Assembly: GCA_963693285.1 (NCBI GenBank)
Contig: OY848921.1
Span: 2,309,646-2,373,645 of the forward strand
Reading direction: 5' to 3'
DNA: 64,000 nucleotides
Origin: Xestospongia muta
Taxonomy: Eukaryota; Porifera; Demospongiae; Haplosclerida; Petrosiidae
The stretch's first letter is position 1, and each line of letters starts with the position of its first letter. The translations under genes were made by a program, and so were the position numbers. Below are positions 35,310 to 46,095 of this stretch, one piece after another. A model generated the notes under the pieces. That model was given only the letters and a program-made list of their open reading frames with translations. It was not told the origin of the DNA and did not search any database.

Positions 35310-36932
35310 ATGAAAGGTCACATAATAATAGTAGTGGTTATAAGCTGCTTCTATACAGCTACATGTGGTCAACAAAGGGCAAAGAACACTAATGATCCAT
35401 TCAGGAAAGCAGAAACCTGGTGGAAAGAGCAAAAACTAAGATTGCATGAGGCTAAAATGATAGACAGTTTGTCTGGGTTGCAAGAACCTCCTAAACCTTC
35501 TTTTAAAGCTACTAACCCCATCGACAAAGAGGTTTTAGAAGAGTTTTATCATTCAACAGCTGGACCGGTTTGGGTTCACAATACAGGGTGGTTATCAGGT
35601 GACCCTTGTCAGTCTATGTGGTATGGTATTCGTTGTAGCGATTCAGGAGATGTACTGGAAATCACACTTCCTAACAATCGCCTTGCTGGTCAACTTCCTT
35701 TAGATTTGTCAAGAATGGCCAACTTGGAAGTCTTGAGACTGTATAATAACATTATAGGAGGTACTATACCACTATCCCTATTTACAATAAAATCTTTAAA
35801 AGTATTGGACCTTGATAACAATCAATTATCAGGAAGTTTACCTGCCGATATTTCTATGCCATATCTTCAAAATTTAAGCATTGCCCATAACCAACTTCAA
35901 GGCTATCTTCCTGATCATTGGAATGCACCAAATCTAGAAATCATCTCTCTTCCTTCCAACATGTTACAAGGACCCCTTCCTCCTGCACTGTCATCTCTTT
36001 CTAACCTGAAATACTTGGATCTCTCTCAAAATGCCTTCACCGGATCACTTCCATCAGAATATGGCAGTCTCGAATCATTAGAAGTATTATGGCTTTTCAC
36101 CAACTTATTCGATAATGCTGTAATCCCAGACTCTTGGAATGGGTTGAAGAAAATGAAAAATTTTCAAGCAGACAGTCTTGAAGGAGACTTGCCTGATCTG
36201 ATTGGAGTTAACTGGAGTGATCTTCAAGTATTAATACTAGTCAATGGCCATTTAACTGGAAGCTTACCTGAATCATTCTGCTACTTGAAAAAACTTCAAT
36301 ATCTTCACATCTTTAATAATGCGCTAACAGGTCCGCTGCCAAAGTGTATTTGCGATCTTCCTGAAGCGACACTAACAAGTATTGATCTTTCATCAAATCA
36401 AATTACTGGTACAATACCAGACTGCTTTGATAATTTGCATAATTTGACATATTTCTACATGGAAAATAATAACCTCACTGGTCATCTACCTAGATCATTA
36501 GGAGCTTGTAAACGACTCTATACTATTGACCTTAGTAACAATTATCTTACTGGATCTATTTCTTTCCTTTATGCCAATCTTAAAGATACTATGAACTGGT
36601 TTGAACTTGATAACAATAAGCTCAATGAAATTGAAGACGGTCTAGAAGGTTTCTTCACAGCTATAAGCAAGAAATTTTGTTCACTATATGGTAACCCATG
36701 GAGCTGTCCTTTACCAGATTATTTTCAAGATAATACATGCGGTGCTCGTTGCTCAAAATGTAATTCTTTAGATAAACATTCATCATGTAAAGCTTGTGTT
36801 GGATCGAGTGAGTGCGGATGGTGCTCAGAAGGACCAAACTGCCTCGAAGGCTACACTCTGGGACCATCTTATCCATACAGTTGTGCGTCATCAGATTGGA
36901 TATATGGACATCAAGCTGAATGCAATAATTAA
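35310..36932 (+). CDS. Secreted leucine-rich repeat protein with C-terminal PSI-like domain (2)
   Basis: 540 residues and a clear tandem paralogue of the gene at 33425. The same order is seen: signal peptide (about 1-19; HIIIVVVISCFYTATC), charged linker, N-cap (DKEVLEEFYHSTAGPVW ... GDPCQSMWYGIRC), about a dozen plant-type LRRs, then GNPWSCPLPDYF and a PSI-like CSKCNSLDKHSSCKAC / CGWCSEGPNCLEG end. Cys positions are conserved between the two, supporting a shared fold. The divergence between the paralogues indicates that the duplication is not recent. Confidence 0.9.
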   Translation: MKGHIIIVVVISCFYTATCGQQRAKNTNDPFRKAETWWKEQKLRLHEAKMIDSLSGLQEPPKPSFKATNPIDKEVLEEFYHSTAGPVWVHNTGWLSGDPCQSMWYGIRCSDSGDVLEITLPNNRLAGQLPLDLSRMANLEVLRLYNNIIGGTIPLSLFTIKSLKVLDLDNNQLSGSLPADISMPYLQNLSIAHNQLQGYLPDHWNAPNLEIISLPSNMLQGPLPPALSSLSNLKYLDLSQNAFTGSLPSEYGSLESLEVLWLFTNLFDNAVIPDSWNGLKKMKNFQADSLEGDLPDLIGVNWSDLQVLILVNGHLTGSLPESFCYLKKLQYLHIFNNALTGPLPKCICDLPEATLTSIDLSSNQITGTIPDCFDNLHNLTYFYMENNNLTGHLPRSLGACKRLYTIDLSNNYLTGSISFLYANLKDTMNWFELDNNKLNEIEDGLEGFFTAISKKFCSLYGNPWSCPLPDYFQDNTCGARCSKCNSLDKHSSCKACVGSSECGWCSEGPNCLEGYTLGPSYPYSCASSDWIYGHQAECNN

Positions 36933-37596
36933 ATAATGTTCTACAAGTTCTCGCTGATAAACATATAACTGAAAATTAATAATGCACAATGTGGTTTGTC
37001 CTTTTTCCTTATTATGATCGTTTTGGCTATTGGTATTGGCTATTGAAATGTTATATCATGATAGGTGCTATAGTATAAACAAATACTTGCTCTCCTTTCC
37101 CTAACATAAACTAAACATATTCCCCCTAACATAAAACATGCTATAACATAATGAAACAAAAGATTGTCTAAAAATAAAAGCTCACAGAAAGAAAAACAAA
37201 ACTGACACAAGGAAACGTGTAAATAGGAACAACTGTCTTAACCAGAACTATAACACCATAGATACTGGCTAAGTACATGATATCAGTGTACAGGTGTTTA
37301 AGTTAATTACTGTTTTATGCTTCAAATATGAGAACTACATCACATAGCAAAGGGTACAATAGTCTATGTTTTTTCAATTCCATTACAAGGACTAACACCA
37401 ATAGGATCATTAAGAGGTCATGGGTATAGCTATCCAGATGGCAGACACCACAATCCAACCTCATTCTTTCATGGATGATAACAATGTAAGTTGATTGGAC
37501 ACACCTGTCTTTGTCTACCAGAAAATATTTTTCATGAAATTACAATTATTAGTGAGTTGAATATCATGGCTACAGCATCTAAGAAAGTGATTGATA
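36933..37596. other. Intergenic, convergent 3' ends
   Basis: Lies between LRR gene 2 (plus) and SLX1 (minus). AT-rich; no exon or element recognised. Confidence 0.5.
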
Positions 37597-39538
37597 TCAA
37601 GATATGTGTAAGCCTTCTGTCCAATGAGGTTTAGACAAAGCAAACACACTTGTCTGCTTTAAATGTTGGGATTTATGAGTTACTATAGATTCAGTGTTGC
37701 TTTCCTTCTTCGTGGTTTCAATATGTTCTTGATGTTGTCTTACTAACTCTCCCCACAATAACTCCATTTTGCAAACAGGACAATTACCACTAATTGGTAT
37801 GATTTGTTCGCTAGTACACAGCTCAGAGGCCAAACAAACAGCATGTGCTAAAAAGGAACAATGTTTGTGATAACAGCGCAGGAAAACCAGTGATTGAATG
37901 GATTCCTAAATGACAACAATCAATTAGTTAATTTAATTAAAAAACTCATTTAATACTCATTAGTTTTATAATTACAGGCAACCCAATGGACATGTTACAA
38001 TATCCTAATGCTGATTAAGCAAAAGACCAACCAAAGGATATTAAATATTGATATTGATACTAAATAAGGATATATTATGACACTACGGTCCATGTCAGTA
38101 TGCAAATATTGGAACACAGCCTTTCAAATAGTTAAACACTTGATTATTATCTTAGATCATGTGAATATAACTATCATTATGTACAGGATATTGATGACAT
38201 TTTAATATAACTATCATTATGTACAGGATATTGATGACATTTTAATATAGCTATTGTCAGGTACAGGATATTGATGACTCACCAGGGTTGATTGAGAACA
38301 CAGATGACATACTAGACCTCCAACGTCATCCTTGGTGGACATAAATGAAGTCGAAATCATTAAGGAAGATCCTGGCCTTTCCATTTTAAGTGGAGCTAAG
38401 GTGGGGTTCCTTTTCTTGTGACCTGTTTCCTGAATATCTATAACGCCATATGCAATAGGCATGTGAACAGGTGGCTGCTGACTTTGGGAAGGAAATTGCA
38501 GTTCATATTCCTGTTTGAGCCATTGGATTGTTAATGGCAAACGGCACCAGGGACCAATAGATAGCATGTGAGATAAAATACGTAATTTATATTGGAGAGG
38601 TGTTTCTTTAGAAACTTTTTTAGGAATTGAAGCTCCTAATCGGCGAGAACGATCAGGGTGTTGCCACGCCCATTCAAACTATAGATATAATTATAGACAT
38701 ACGTCATTGATATTAAGGGAAAACAAGAGACACATAGAATGAAAAGACATTCCTGTTTTCAATAATGTTACATATACTGGTATTAAGTGTTATAGTTACT
38801 ACATTCTTTAAGGATTTGGGATATAAATATTGTTATTATTACTAGTTATTCATACACTATTCATGTTTGTAATATAAGAAAAACATGAGTTTCAGCGGAA
38901 ATAGGGTTATTCCAGACATTCTTTATACTCTAGAAGTCAGTAAGTAAAGTGTTCATAATGTGTGCAATATTTATGTACACATACAAATTGTGATATGTAA
39001 TCCAGCTTACTTACTCTCAGGGCAGCTATGTCATTGGGAAATCCATGTACTATTAGAATCATGTCCCTGTGAAATGAGTAATTAATAACTAAAACATCAA
39101 AGTGAAATAAAAATTTAATTCTATAAAAAAGTGGGCCCCAACCTCATGTTGTAAATTGATATATTATATCAAACCACAAGAGAATTTAATATCAATTCCA
39201 ATCTAATAAAAGGGACTGTATGTAACAAGACCCTTGATGCTACCTGCAATAATGTTTAAATTACATGGACTTAAATAAACATCTCGTTTTACACACCATG
39301 GTCCCTTTCCACTTGTCTTTCTAGCTCCACCTTTCTTTCGTCCTCCATTATGTTGTTTGATGCGGCGATTAGGATTGACTGTGTAACCTATATATATCCG
39401 GCCTTTGAATTTGGGATTTTTAGACACTAATAAATAACATCCGTGAAAATGACCCTTATGGTGAATGTGGTCTTGAGAAAAATCGTCGCCACTTTCAGAA
39501 TCAGTCTCTGAAGAACTTGTCAGGTTTTCGTCTGACAT
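37597..39538 (-). CDS. SLX1: SLX1 structure-specific endonuclease subunit
   Basis: Exons 39297-39538, 39015-39066, 38283-38678, 37597-37905 total 999 nt (332 residues), with in-phase GT-AG joints. The N-terminus is acidic/Ser-rich. The GIY-YIG nuclease domain (about 28-115) shows [21 protein letters not shown] (catalytic Arg) and, after the exon 2/3 joint, FEWAWQHP (metal-binding Glu). The C-terminus has the SLX1 RING-type zinc finger (CHLCSQ ... [14 protein letters not shown] ... [17 protein letters not shown]). SLX1 works with SLX4 to cut Holliday junctions and flaps. The alternative donor in exon 1 (TGGTGT/GTAAAA) would break the frame, so CATG/GTGTGT is chosen, giving [13 protein letters not shown]. 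The protein is somewhat longer than human SLX1. Confidence 0.94.
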
Positions 39539-39718
39539 TATTTTCTAATTATACGAATAAAAAGTAATATAGAAACAGCTCGTTGCTATTGGTTACGTAT
39601 ATGTCACTAGGCAACAAAACTTATAGAAAGCAAAGGAAGTGTAGGGAAAGTGTACTTTGGAGGTTTGATATCCTTTCCATTTCGTTTGCACAGTATAAAA
39701 GAAACAGTTTCGTTGGAG
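39539..39718. promoter_or_regulatory. Bidirectional promoter SLX1 / TEKT1
   Basis: Only 180 bp separate the two start codons on opposite strands. No TATA box is obvious; the core elements must be shared or overlapping. Confidence 0.6.
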
Positions 39719-42146
39719 ATGGCCAGACTTCTGTCTTCTCCAACTAAATATTTTCCTTCAGAATGGCACAATTCCAATCAGACCAACTATAAGCTATCAG
39801 AAGCCGAGAGAACAACTTCAGAAAGACTCAGAGCTGAGTGTGAAAGACTACGTAAGGAGACAGAGGACACAACAAGACGTACTCAAAAAGAAGTGGAACA
39901 TAAATTTTCTCAGCGTATCCTTGATATTTACTTTTGGAAAGAAGAATTAGAGACAAAACTCAAAGAGACAATACAAGAGATTGAAGCTGTTCTTGATCAT
40001 AAAGCAGAACTGGAGAAGGCACTAGAATCCACTAATTTCCCTCTTCAAGTAGCCAAAAGCTGCTTGTCATTTCGTGAGAAGAGACAAGGAATTGATTTAG
40101 TTCATGATGAAGTGGAGATACAGTTAATGAAGGTATGTGGTTTATAACTAGCTTGAATATAGTTTATAACTATTTATTACTAACTATGTAATAATATAGT
40201 TTATAACTATTTATTATTAACTATGTAATAATATAGTTTATAACTAGTAATTATGGTTTAGAGGTTTAAACCATTTCCACCCCATGGTACATTAGGGCCC
40301 ACCAAAATAACCTTTAGAGAAACAGCTGTAACAACAGAACAGACACGGGCCCACTTGATAAGGCACATATCACATTACAAATACACCTCTTTCCTCTTTG
40401 CATTTAGAACAACACAGCAAAGATATTGATAGAGTATCTATTGTAGTAATGGGTGGAAAATGCCATTGAGTTTTAGTATAAAAAGGGGATTGAATTTCTC
40501 CTAAACTGTGCTTATGACTGGGCAACCATAGAGGGGGATCTATAGACTTTAGTCTTATATAACATCTGTTCTCTTACTAAAGGAAGTGGAGGTTATAGAA
40601 GGCATTCAAAGTTTACTGCAGAAAACCCACGAAGAGACAGTTGAACAGATTAGGTAAACTATGGGATAGTGTTGAGAACAAAAGAGAAAGTATGAGAGTA
40701 TATTTGTGTGTTCTCTCAATGCAATTCCAAAATGTTAAGTGTGGTTTCAGCACAGACCAATTATAGTAAGCAATATGATTATTGTAATTATATGGACCAG
40801 CTGTTCAAGCATGTACAATATTATACAGGCTACATTTGTACAAAAGTACTTCCTCCTACCTTGTGTTACACAAGTGGTTTTGGTGTAATATCAACATAAA
40901 TTTATGACTTGACAGAGCATGGAATGCATAAGTTTATTGTTAAGGAGGATGCGCATCACTGGTTCAACTATTAGAAGCCCAGAGGGTAGTACATTCCCGC
41001 CGCTTAGCCACTTCACAGACAATTATTAGAACGCCCTCGAAGCTTTATAACTTAACTGGAGTATATAAAGTGCTTGAGTGGAGTGTTTTGACAGCAAAAC
41101 CGAGGCATTACTCAACTCCTGTATCATCCTTTCCTCAGGCTGCTCCGTAAGTGCAAGTACAAGCTCGAAAAAGATCTCAAGGACAAGTTCGGTGCGTTGG
41201 AAATTGACACTCAATGCGCACAAATATCTGATACCACGCAAGGTATCGGGTACTCCCCAGCATCCGTTAAAGTGCAAGCTAAGTAAGTGAAATCAGTTGC
41301 TAGTGACCAGTTCTGAGCTGTTTCTTACCTTTTCACTAGCTCTCTCTCTCCTGGCGAGTGGCGGGATATATCAGATGACAACATATGCAAGACAGAGCAA
41401 GAAAGAATAGCCTCCACGACTCTACGTGGTGTGATCAGCAGTACTTTGGACCAGACTAACCAAGACATGATCAAACAGAGAGAGATAGTCAATATTGCTT
41501 TCTACAAACGTATCCAAGAAATAAAAGATGCTAAAACAAAGCTGGAGGACCATCTCCAAGAGGTAGAAAGAAAAATAAATATTATAAATTATTAATAATA
41601 CATTTTTAGTATTAGCTGTTTGTATATATATTGTGTTGGTGTGAAACAGGGAATACCATCTTGAGAATGATACTGTTACCTGAAATATACATAATATTAT
41701 TTATTAGTAGTGAACTTACCTATCTCATATAGTTCCATTTTCCTCAATATTATAAATGTTTTACTCCCCCTTCAAATTCCATTTATCCACAGGTGCTTAA
41801 AGAAATTAGCAATCAAGAACAAAACATTGAAGTCTTACAAGAAGCCATTTACAGTAAAACCAAACCAATGCAACTCTCTCACACTCGACTAGACCTGCGT
41901 TCATATCGACCTAACAATGAGCTTGTCCATGATCCAGTTCAGTACGAGTTGGTACATGAAGTGAGAGAGATAGAGGACTCAGTCCAACGGCTTCAAGATC
42001 ACTATCTCCAGTCTAATGCCACTCTGAAGAGGTTGAATAGAAATCAACTCATCCTCGAAGAAGACATCGCTATCAAAACCAATTCTCTACATATTGATCA
42101 AAATCAATGTATGGAATTAAGAAAGCAAATGAATACAAAATGTTAA
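39719..42146 (+). CDS. TEKT1: Tektin-1, ciliary microtubule doublet protein
   Basis: Exons 39719-40132, 40583-40653, 41139-41282, 41340-41562, 41793-42146 total 1206 nt (401 residues), all in phase. The start MARLLSSPTKYFPSEWH matches the tektin-1 N-terminus. CLSFREKRQGIDLVHDEVE, YKLEKDLKDKFGALEID and the C-terminal HTRLDLRSYRPNNELVHD follow in tektin order. The tektin nonapeptide RPNVELCRD appears as RPNNELVHD (about 323-331), so its Cys-Arg is replaced. Almost the whole chain is coiled coil, as in the family. Tektins line the A-tubule of cilia and flagella. The open frame extends upstream of 39719, but homology sets the start. Confidence 0.94.
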
Positions 42147-43481
42147 AAGTACCTCTTTATCTTTTTTTGACGGCAGCCCGATCCGAACCTCAATATCACT
42201 ATTACTATTATTAGTATTATTGTTTTACCTGCAGCATTTGTTACAGCTATTAGTACTTAGCAATGATGTGGATATCATATAGTTATAAATATAATGTTTC
42301 TTGTTAGAATTGTATTTTGAAAATTGTTATTTTAGAGAGCTATTGTTTACATTGTTACAATTGTGTATTTTGAACCTATTATTATTATTCCTTAGAAGAT
42401 GACCTTGTTAATTTGTCAGTGTAAAATTAAAAAAGAGTGACATTCACAGATAAATATTTACCAACTCAAATTAAGAATTATTATTAATGATTCTATTACG
42501 TGCATTCTTCATAACTATGATTCTTTGATCTAAAATATGTTATATATAATGTGATGAAACATGTATCAGATCAAAGGATTATGACATGAGTAAACAACAA
42601 TATCGTGAACATAAAATAATCCATGATGCATATAATAACTTGTCATTAAAATAGAGTATATTGAACAAGAGTTCAGACATGGCTCATTAAAAGTGCAAGA
42701 AAGTGGAACATACGTACAAGACCACTTTCACAAAGTGTTTATTATTGTGCACATTTAATGAATTATTGACCAATACTAACTGTATTGTCATCATGAAAGG
42801 TATTCATAAACTGTTTCTGCCTCAGTAAGCATTATTATACAATGCCTCTACAAAATGTCAACAGTGAATACCAACATATCAACTCCTCCACTTAGTTGCA
42901 TTACTGGAGGCGTGGAAACTATTTCTTAGTCCTCAGTAGTAAATTCAATTGTCGAAGAACATTCTCATGCTTAGTTGAAAACCAACCGACCATATTAAAT
43001 TAGATTATCCATTATTTAGTTCCACTTTAACAAGAAGAGTTACGTAATAAGCCTAATGTTTACATATAAACCAACTTCCTTTGGGGTTTTAAATAGAAAA
43101 TGTGATAGTCATGTGTTTCCCAATATAAACAGCAGCTAAGAAACCTAATGTCACCATTAGATGGACTCTCCAAAACCACCCCTTGTAACAAAACTCCCCA
43201 TGCATAGCTTATGTCAACAGTATGGAAAATACTCCCTTATCCATACTTATCATTCCAGATAGATAACCTCTTCTCAAGTGAATCTTCTCACACCACCAAA
43301 AAGGATGATGGGTGGTTATTGTAACAATCAGTAATATGACAAATTAAGGTATTTAAAAAGTTATAATTCTAAGAATTAGTTCAAAAAAGAAGGTCATCCT
43401 TCACATGTCAGTCACTCAATGCACCCACCTGTAGGATTTGTCCTCAATGATATAATGTTTGACATTTGAGTTAGGAAGAGT
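42147..43481. other. Intergenic, convergent TEKT1 / TMEM17 3' ends
   Basis: 1.3 kb of AT-rich DNA. No exon, transposon end or RNA gene recognised. Confidence 0.5.
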
Positions 43482-44572
43482 TCAGTTCCTAATGAAATCT
43501 TCTTCCTTTATTCTATCCAGTGACAAAGACTGATGCAATTGAGTTTGAAGTTGACTGAGATGATACTTGATAGCTTGAGCTCTTGTCATCAGCTGTAAAG
43601 CTCGGAATCCTGTGATTATTTGAACAATTAAGAAGAAAGTCATTGGCATGTTGATAGCCCATTCTAATGGTACAATGATAGTGTTCACATTGGCCATCAG
43701 ATAGATGACAAGTGGAAGTTGAAAGAGAGACAGTAACCAGAATCCAGCTAGTTCTGCAACCTTAACAAAAGACAATTTCTACTTATTAATTTGAAATAAA
43801 AATGACAGCATTTGGAATTGTCACTATCTCAACATAACCATCAATAAAATAACAGTGGCAATAATAGTAGTGGTTGTGTACCAAGGGTATGTATGGGCAT
43901 GCACAAAACTAACTGATAGATTTTAATGTACATGTGCTAAACCAACATTACAACACCCTATAGACCATAATTTGTACATGACAATAACATCCCTCAGTGC
44001 ACAAAGTACATTAGCACCATACAGGTATCTCACCAACTTACTACATGTACATGTACTATATAATATATTTAAATGTATTAGTATGATACCTTTTCTCTAA
44101 GGTTCCCCTCGTATCCTAGGTAAAGTCGAACTATTTCCACAACAGCCATTACAATATAGATGGCAATAGTGACATACTTGTAATGAGTTAACAAGTAATT
44201 GAACTAGAGTGGGGGATGATGAAATAACATCTGTGTGGGCAGTCAGATATATAATGAAACTACATGTATGGGGGGGAATAAAATGTAAGTTAAATAATCT
44301 AAATTAAATTCTACATAAACACATTTCTACATTGTTATGTAATAGACCACAATCTACATCATCAAATATAGGTATTGTGGTCATAGATATGGTAGTATCA
44401 GAATAGACATAACAGATATTTTAGTGGGTTGGATGATTCTCTTCAGTGGTATTATTTATATGTCAGTTGTCATAGCATCTGATTTCTCTAGTCACTACTT
44501 GATGAAATCTCAAAAGTATTATTAAAACGACTAATTTTAAACGTTCATAATTTAGCAACTATTGGTATGCAC

Positions 44573-44621
<49 letters not shown>

Positions 44622-44916
44622 TCTTACCTTTGCTTCTAATGCAACTATAAGTGTTAATATCCAAAATGGAGAGAAGTACACGTTAAAATAGAGACTCATT
44701 TGTAATGGAAGATAAGATATAATACCCACACCTGTATGTTGTAATGAAAAAATGACATCTACCACATCCTTTACCTGGGACAAGATTAAATCGTTTTACA
44801 GGTGGCTTTGGATTATCTATGGATGACTTGAAGTCAATCACTCTGTCTCTATCTTGTCCGAACAGTGCACGAGTTCTTTCAGGTAATTGCCTCAGGCCAA
44901 ATGAACCTGTCGCCAT
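43482..44916 (-). CDS. TMEM17: TMEM17, ciliary transition-zone membrane protein
   Basis: Exons 44775-44916, 44628-44731, 44090-44203, 43482-43760 total 639 nt (212 residues), in phase. After a polar N-terminus come four membrane spans: LQMSLYFNVYFSPFWIL, VTIAIYIVMAVVEIVRLYLGY, AGFWLLSLFQLPLVIYL, and one in PLEWAINMPMTFFLIVQII. The stretch RLYLGYEGNLREKVAELAGF is diagnostic of TMEM17 (MKS complex). It helps form the transition-zone diffusion barrier that sorts ciliary membrane proteins. A (TA)n run lies in intron 2. Confidence 0.93.
44578..44616. repeat. (TA)n microsatellite
   Basis: About 39 bp of TA in TMEM17 intron 2, a few bases from the exon 2 donor. Confidence 0.9.
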
Positions 44917-44988
44917 TTTGTTATATAGTTACCATGACAACAAAGGCGGGCGTTTATTAGAACTGCATATTACACGTGGTGTAAAAGA
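44917..44988. promoter_or_regulatory. Bidirectional promoter TMEM17 / CCDC86
   Basis: The start codons of the two divergent genes are only 72 bp apart, so the 5' UTRs and core promoters must share this short segment. Confidence 0.6.
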
Positions 44989-45963
44989 ATGCCTTCTTCT
45001 AGTGGAATTCCCAGAGGCAAACCAAAATCAGGAAGAGTGTGGAAAGATCCAGGCGAAAAGTAAATACACTTAGGTCTTATAACTCCCCAACATAAAAGTT
45101 AAAATGTAATGGATATGTGTACCAGCTTTGATATCTTTCTGTTACATATTTGTATAGAAGTTCAAATGCCATAGCTGTGACTTCTTTAAAACAACCATGG
45201 CATAAAAGACAAATTGAGAGGGCTGAGAAAAAATCAATGAAAGAATTTGAAAGAGAATTAAAAGAGGAAGCACAAAGACAGAAAGCAGTATGCTCACAAC
45301 CACTCATATTCTATTAGAACTATTTCATATTTTTGTATTAGGAGAAGAAGAAACAGCTTGAAGAGAACAGAAAAAGAAAAGAAGAGAATGCCAAGAAAGC
45401 AGAAATTACTCAGAAGGTTACATCCATTAAATACATTGTACTATCATACAAGCACCAAAAATAACAACATGAGGAATGCATGTAATTTACTATGGTATCC
45501 GGAGAAATAAATTTTTTCGCAACAGCATTATCCAATGTTACTCTTTTTATCCTTTATATCATGATATAATTCCTTTAAGGTTAGAGTCAAGGGTTAAAAT
45601 ATTGATTTCCCATTAAAGTGTGGTGTTCTATATAAGTACTCTAAACCAAATTATTATGAAACTAGTATTCTATTTATCTGACACATCTATGATATCTAAA
45701 TCAATTAAATTATATCAGTGATATAGTATTGTATTATGTAGCCATGGTAATAGTCACTACATTGACGTGTTACTATTTTTATCCTTTATATCATGATGTA
45801 ATTCCTATAAATCATAATAATAGACATATATCCTATGATGTAATTCCTTTAATACACCTATTATAATTATTATATTGTTATTTTCTTGTCGTCACAGATC
45901 ACAAACACTGCTAAGTTAAAACGTTTAAAAAAGAAACAACTTAAATCTATTCAGAAAAGATGA
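44989..45963 (+). CDS. CCDC86: CCDC86 (cyclon) / CGR1-family nucleolar protein
   Basis: Exons 44989-45059, 45158-45287, 45342-45416, 45898-45963 total 342 nt (113 residues), in phase. A short N-terminus (IPRGKPKSGRVWK) is followed by the CGR1 domain: LKQPWHKRQIERAEKKSMKEF, a Lys/Glu-rich helix, and the C-terminal signature NTAKLKRLKKKQLKSIQKR. CGR1 proteins act in rRNA processing and 60S maturation in the nucleolus. Much shorter than human CCDC86, nearer to the yeast Cgr1 size. Confidence 0.9.
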
Positions 45964-46095
45964 CATATTAAAATGACACTGTGTTTTATTTCTTATTAAA
46001 TTAAAAGAACCATTTATTATAACAATGATACATATGCTGCATACATAAGAGAATGAGGAAGAGGCAGAGAGAGAGAGAAAGTGATTATTTTGTTC

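Noticed and set aside
41010..41137. Less AT-rich patch read as an extra tektin exon
   Set aside because: The frame contains stops and the flanking exons already join in phase to give continuous tektin-1 sequence.
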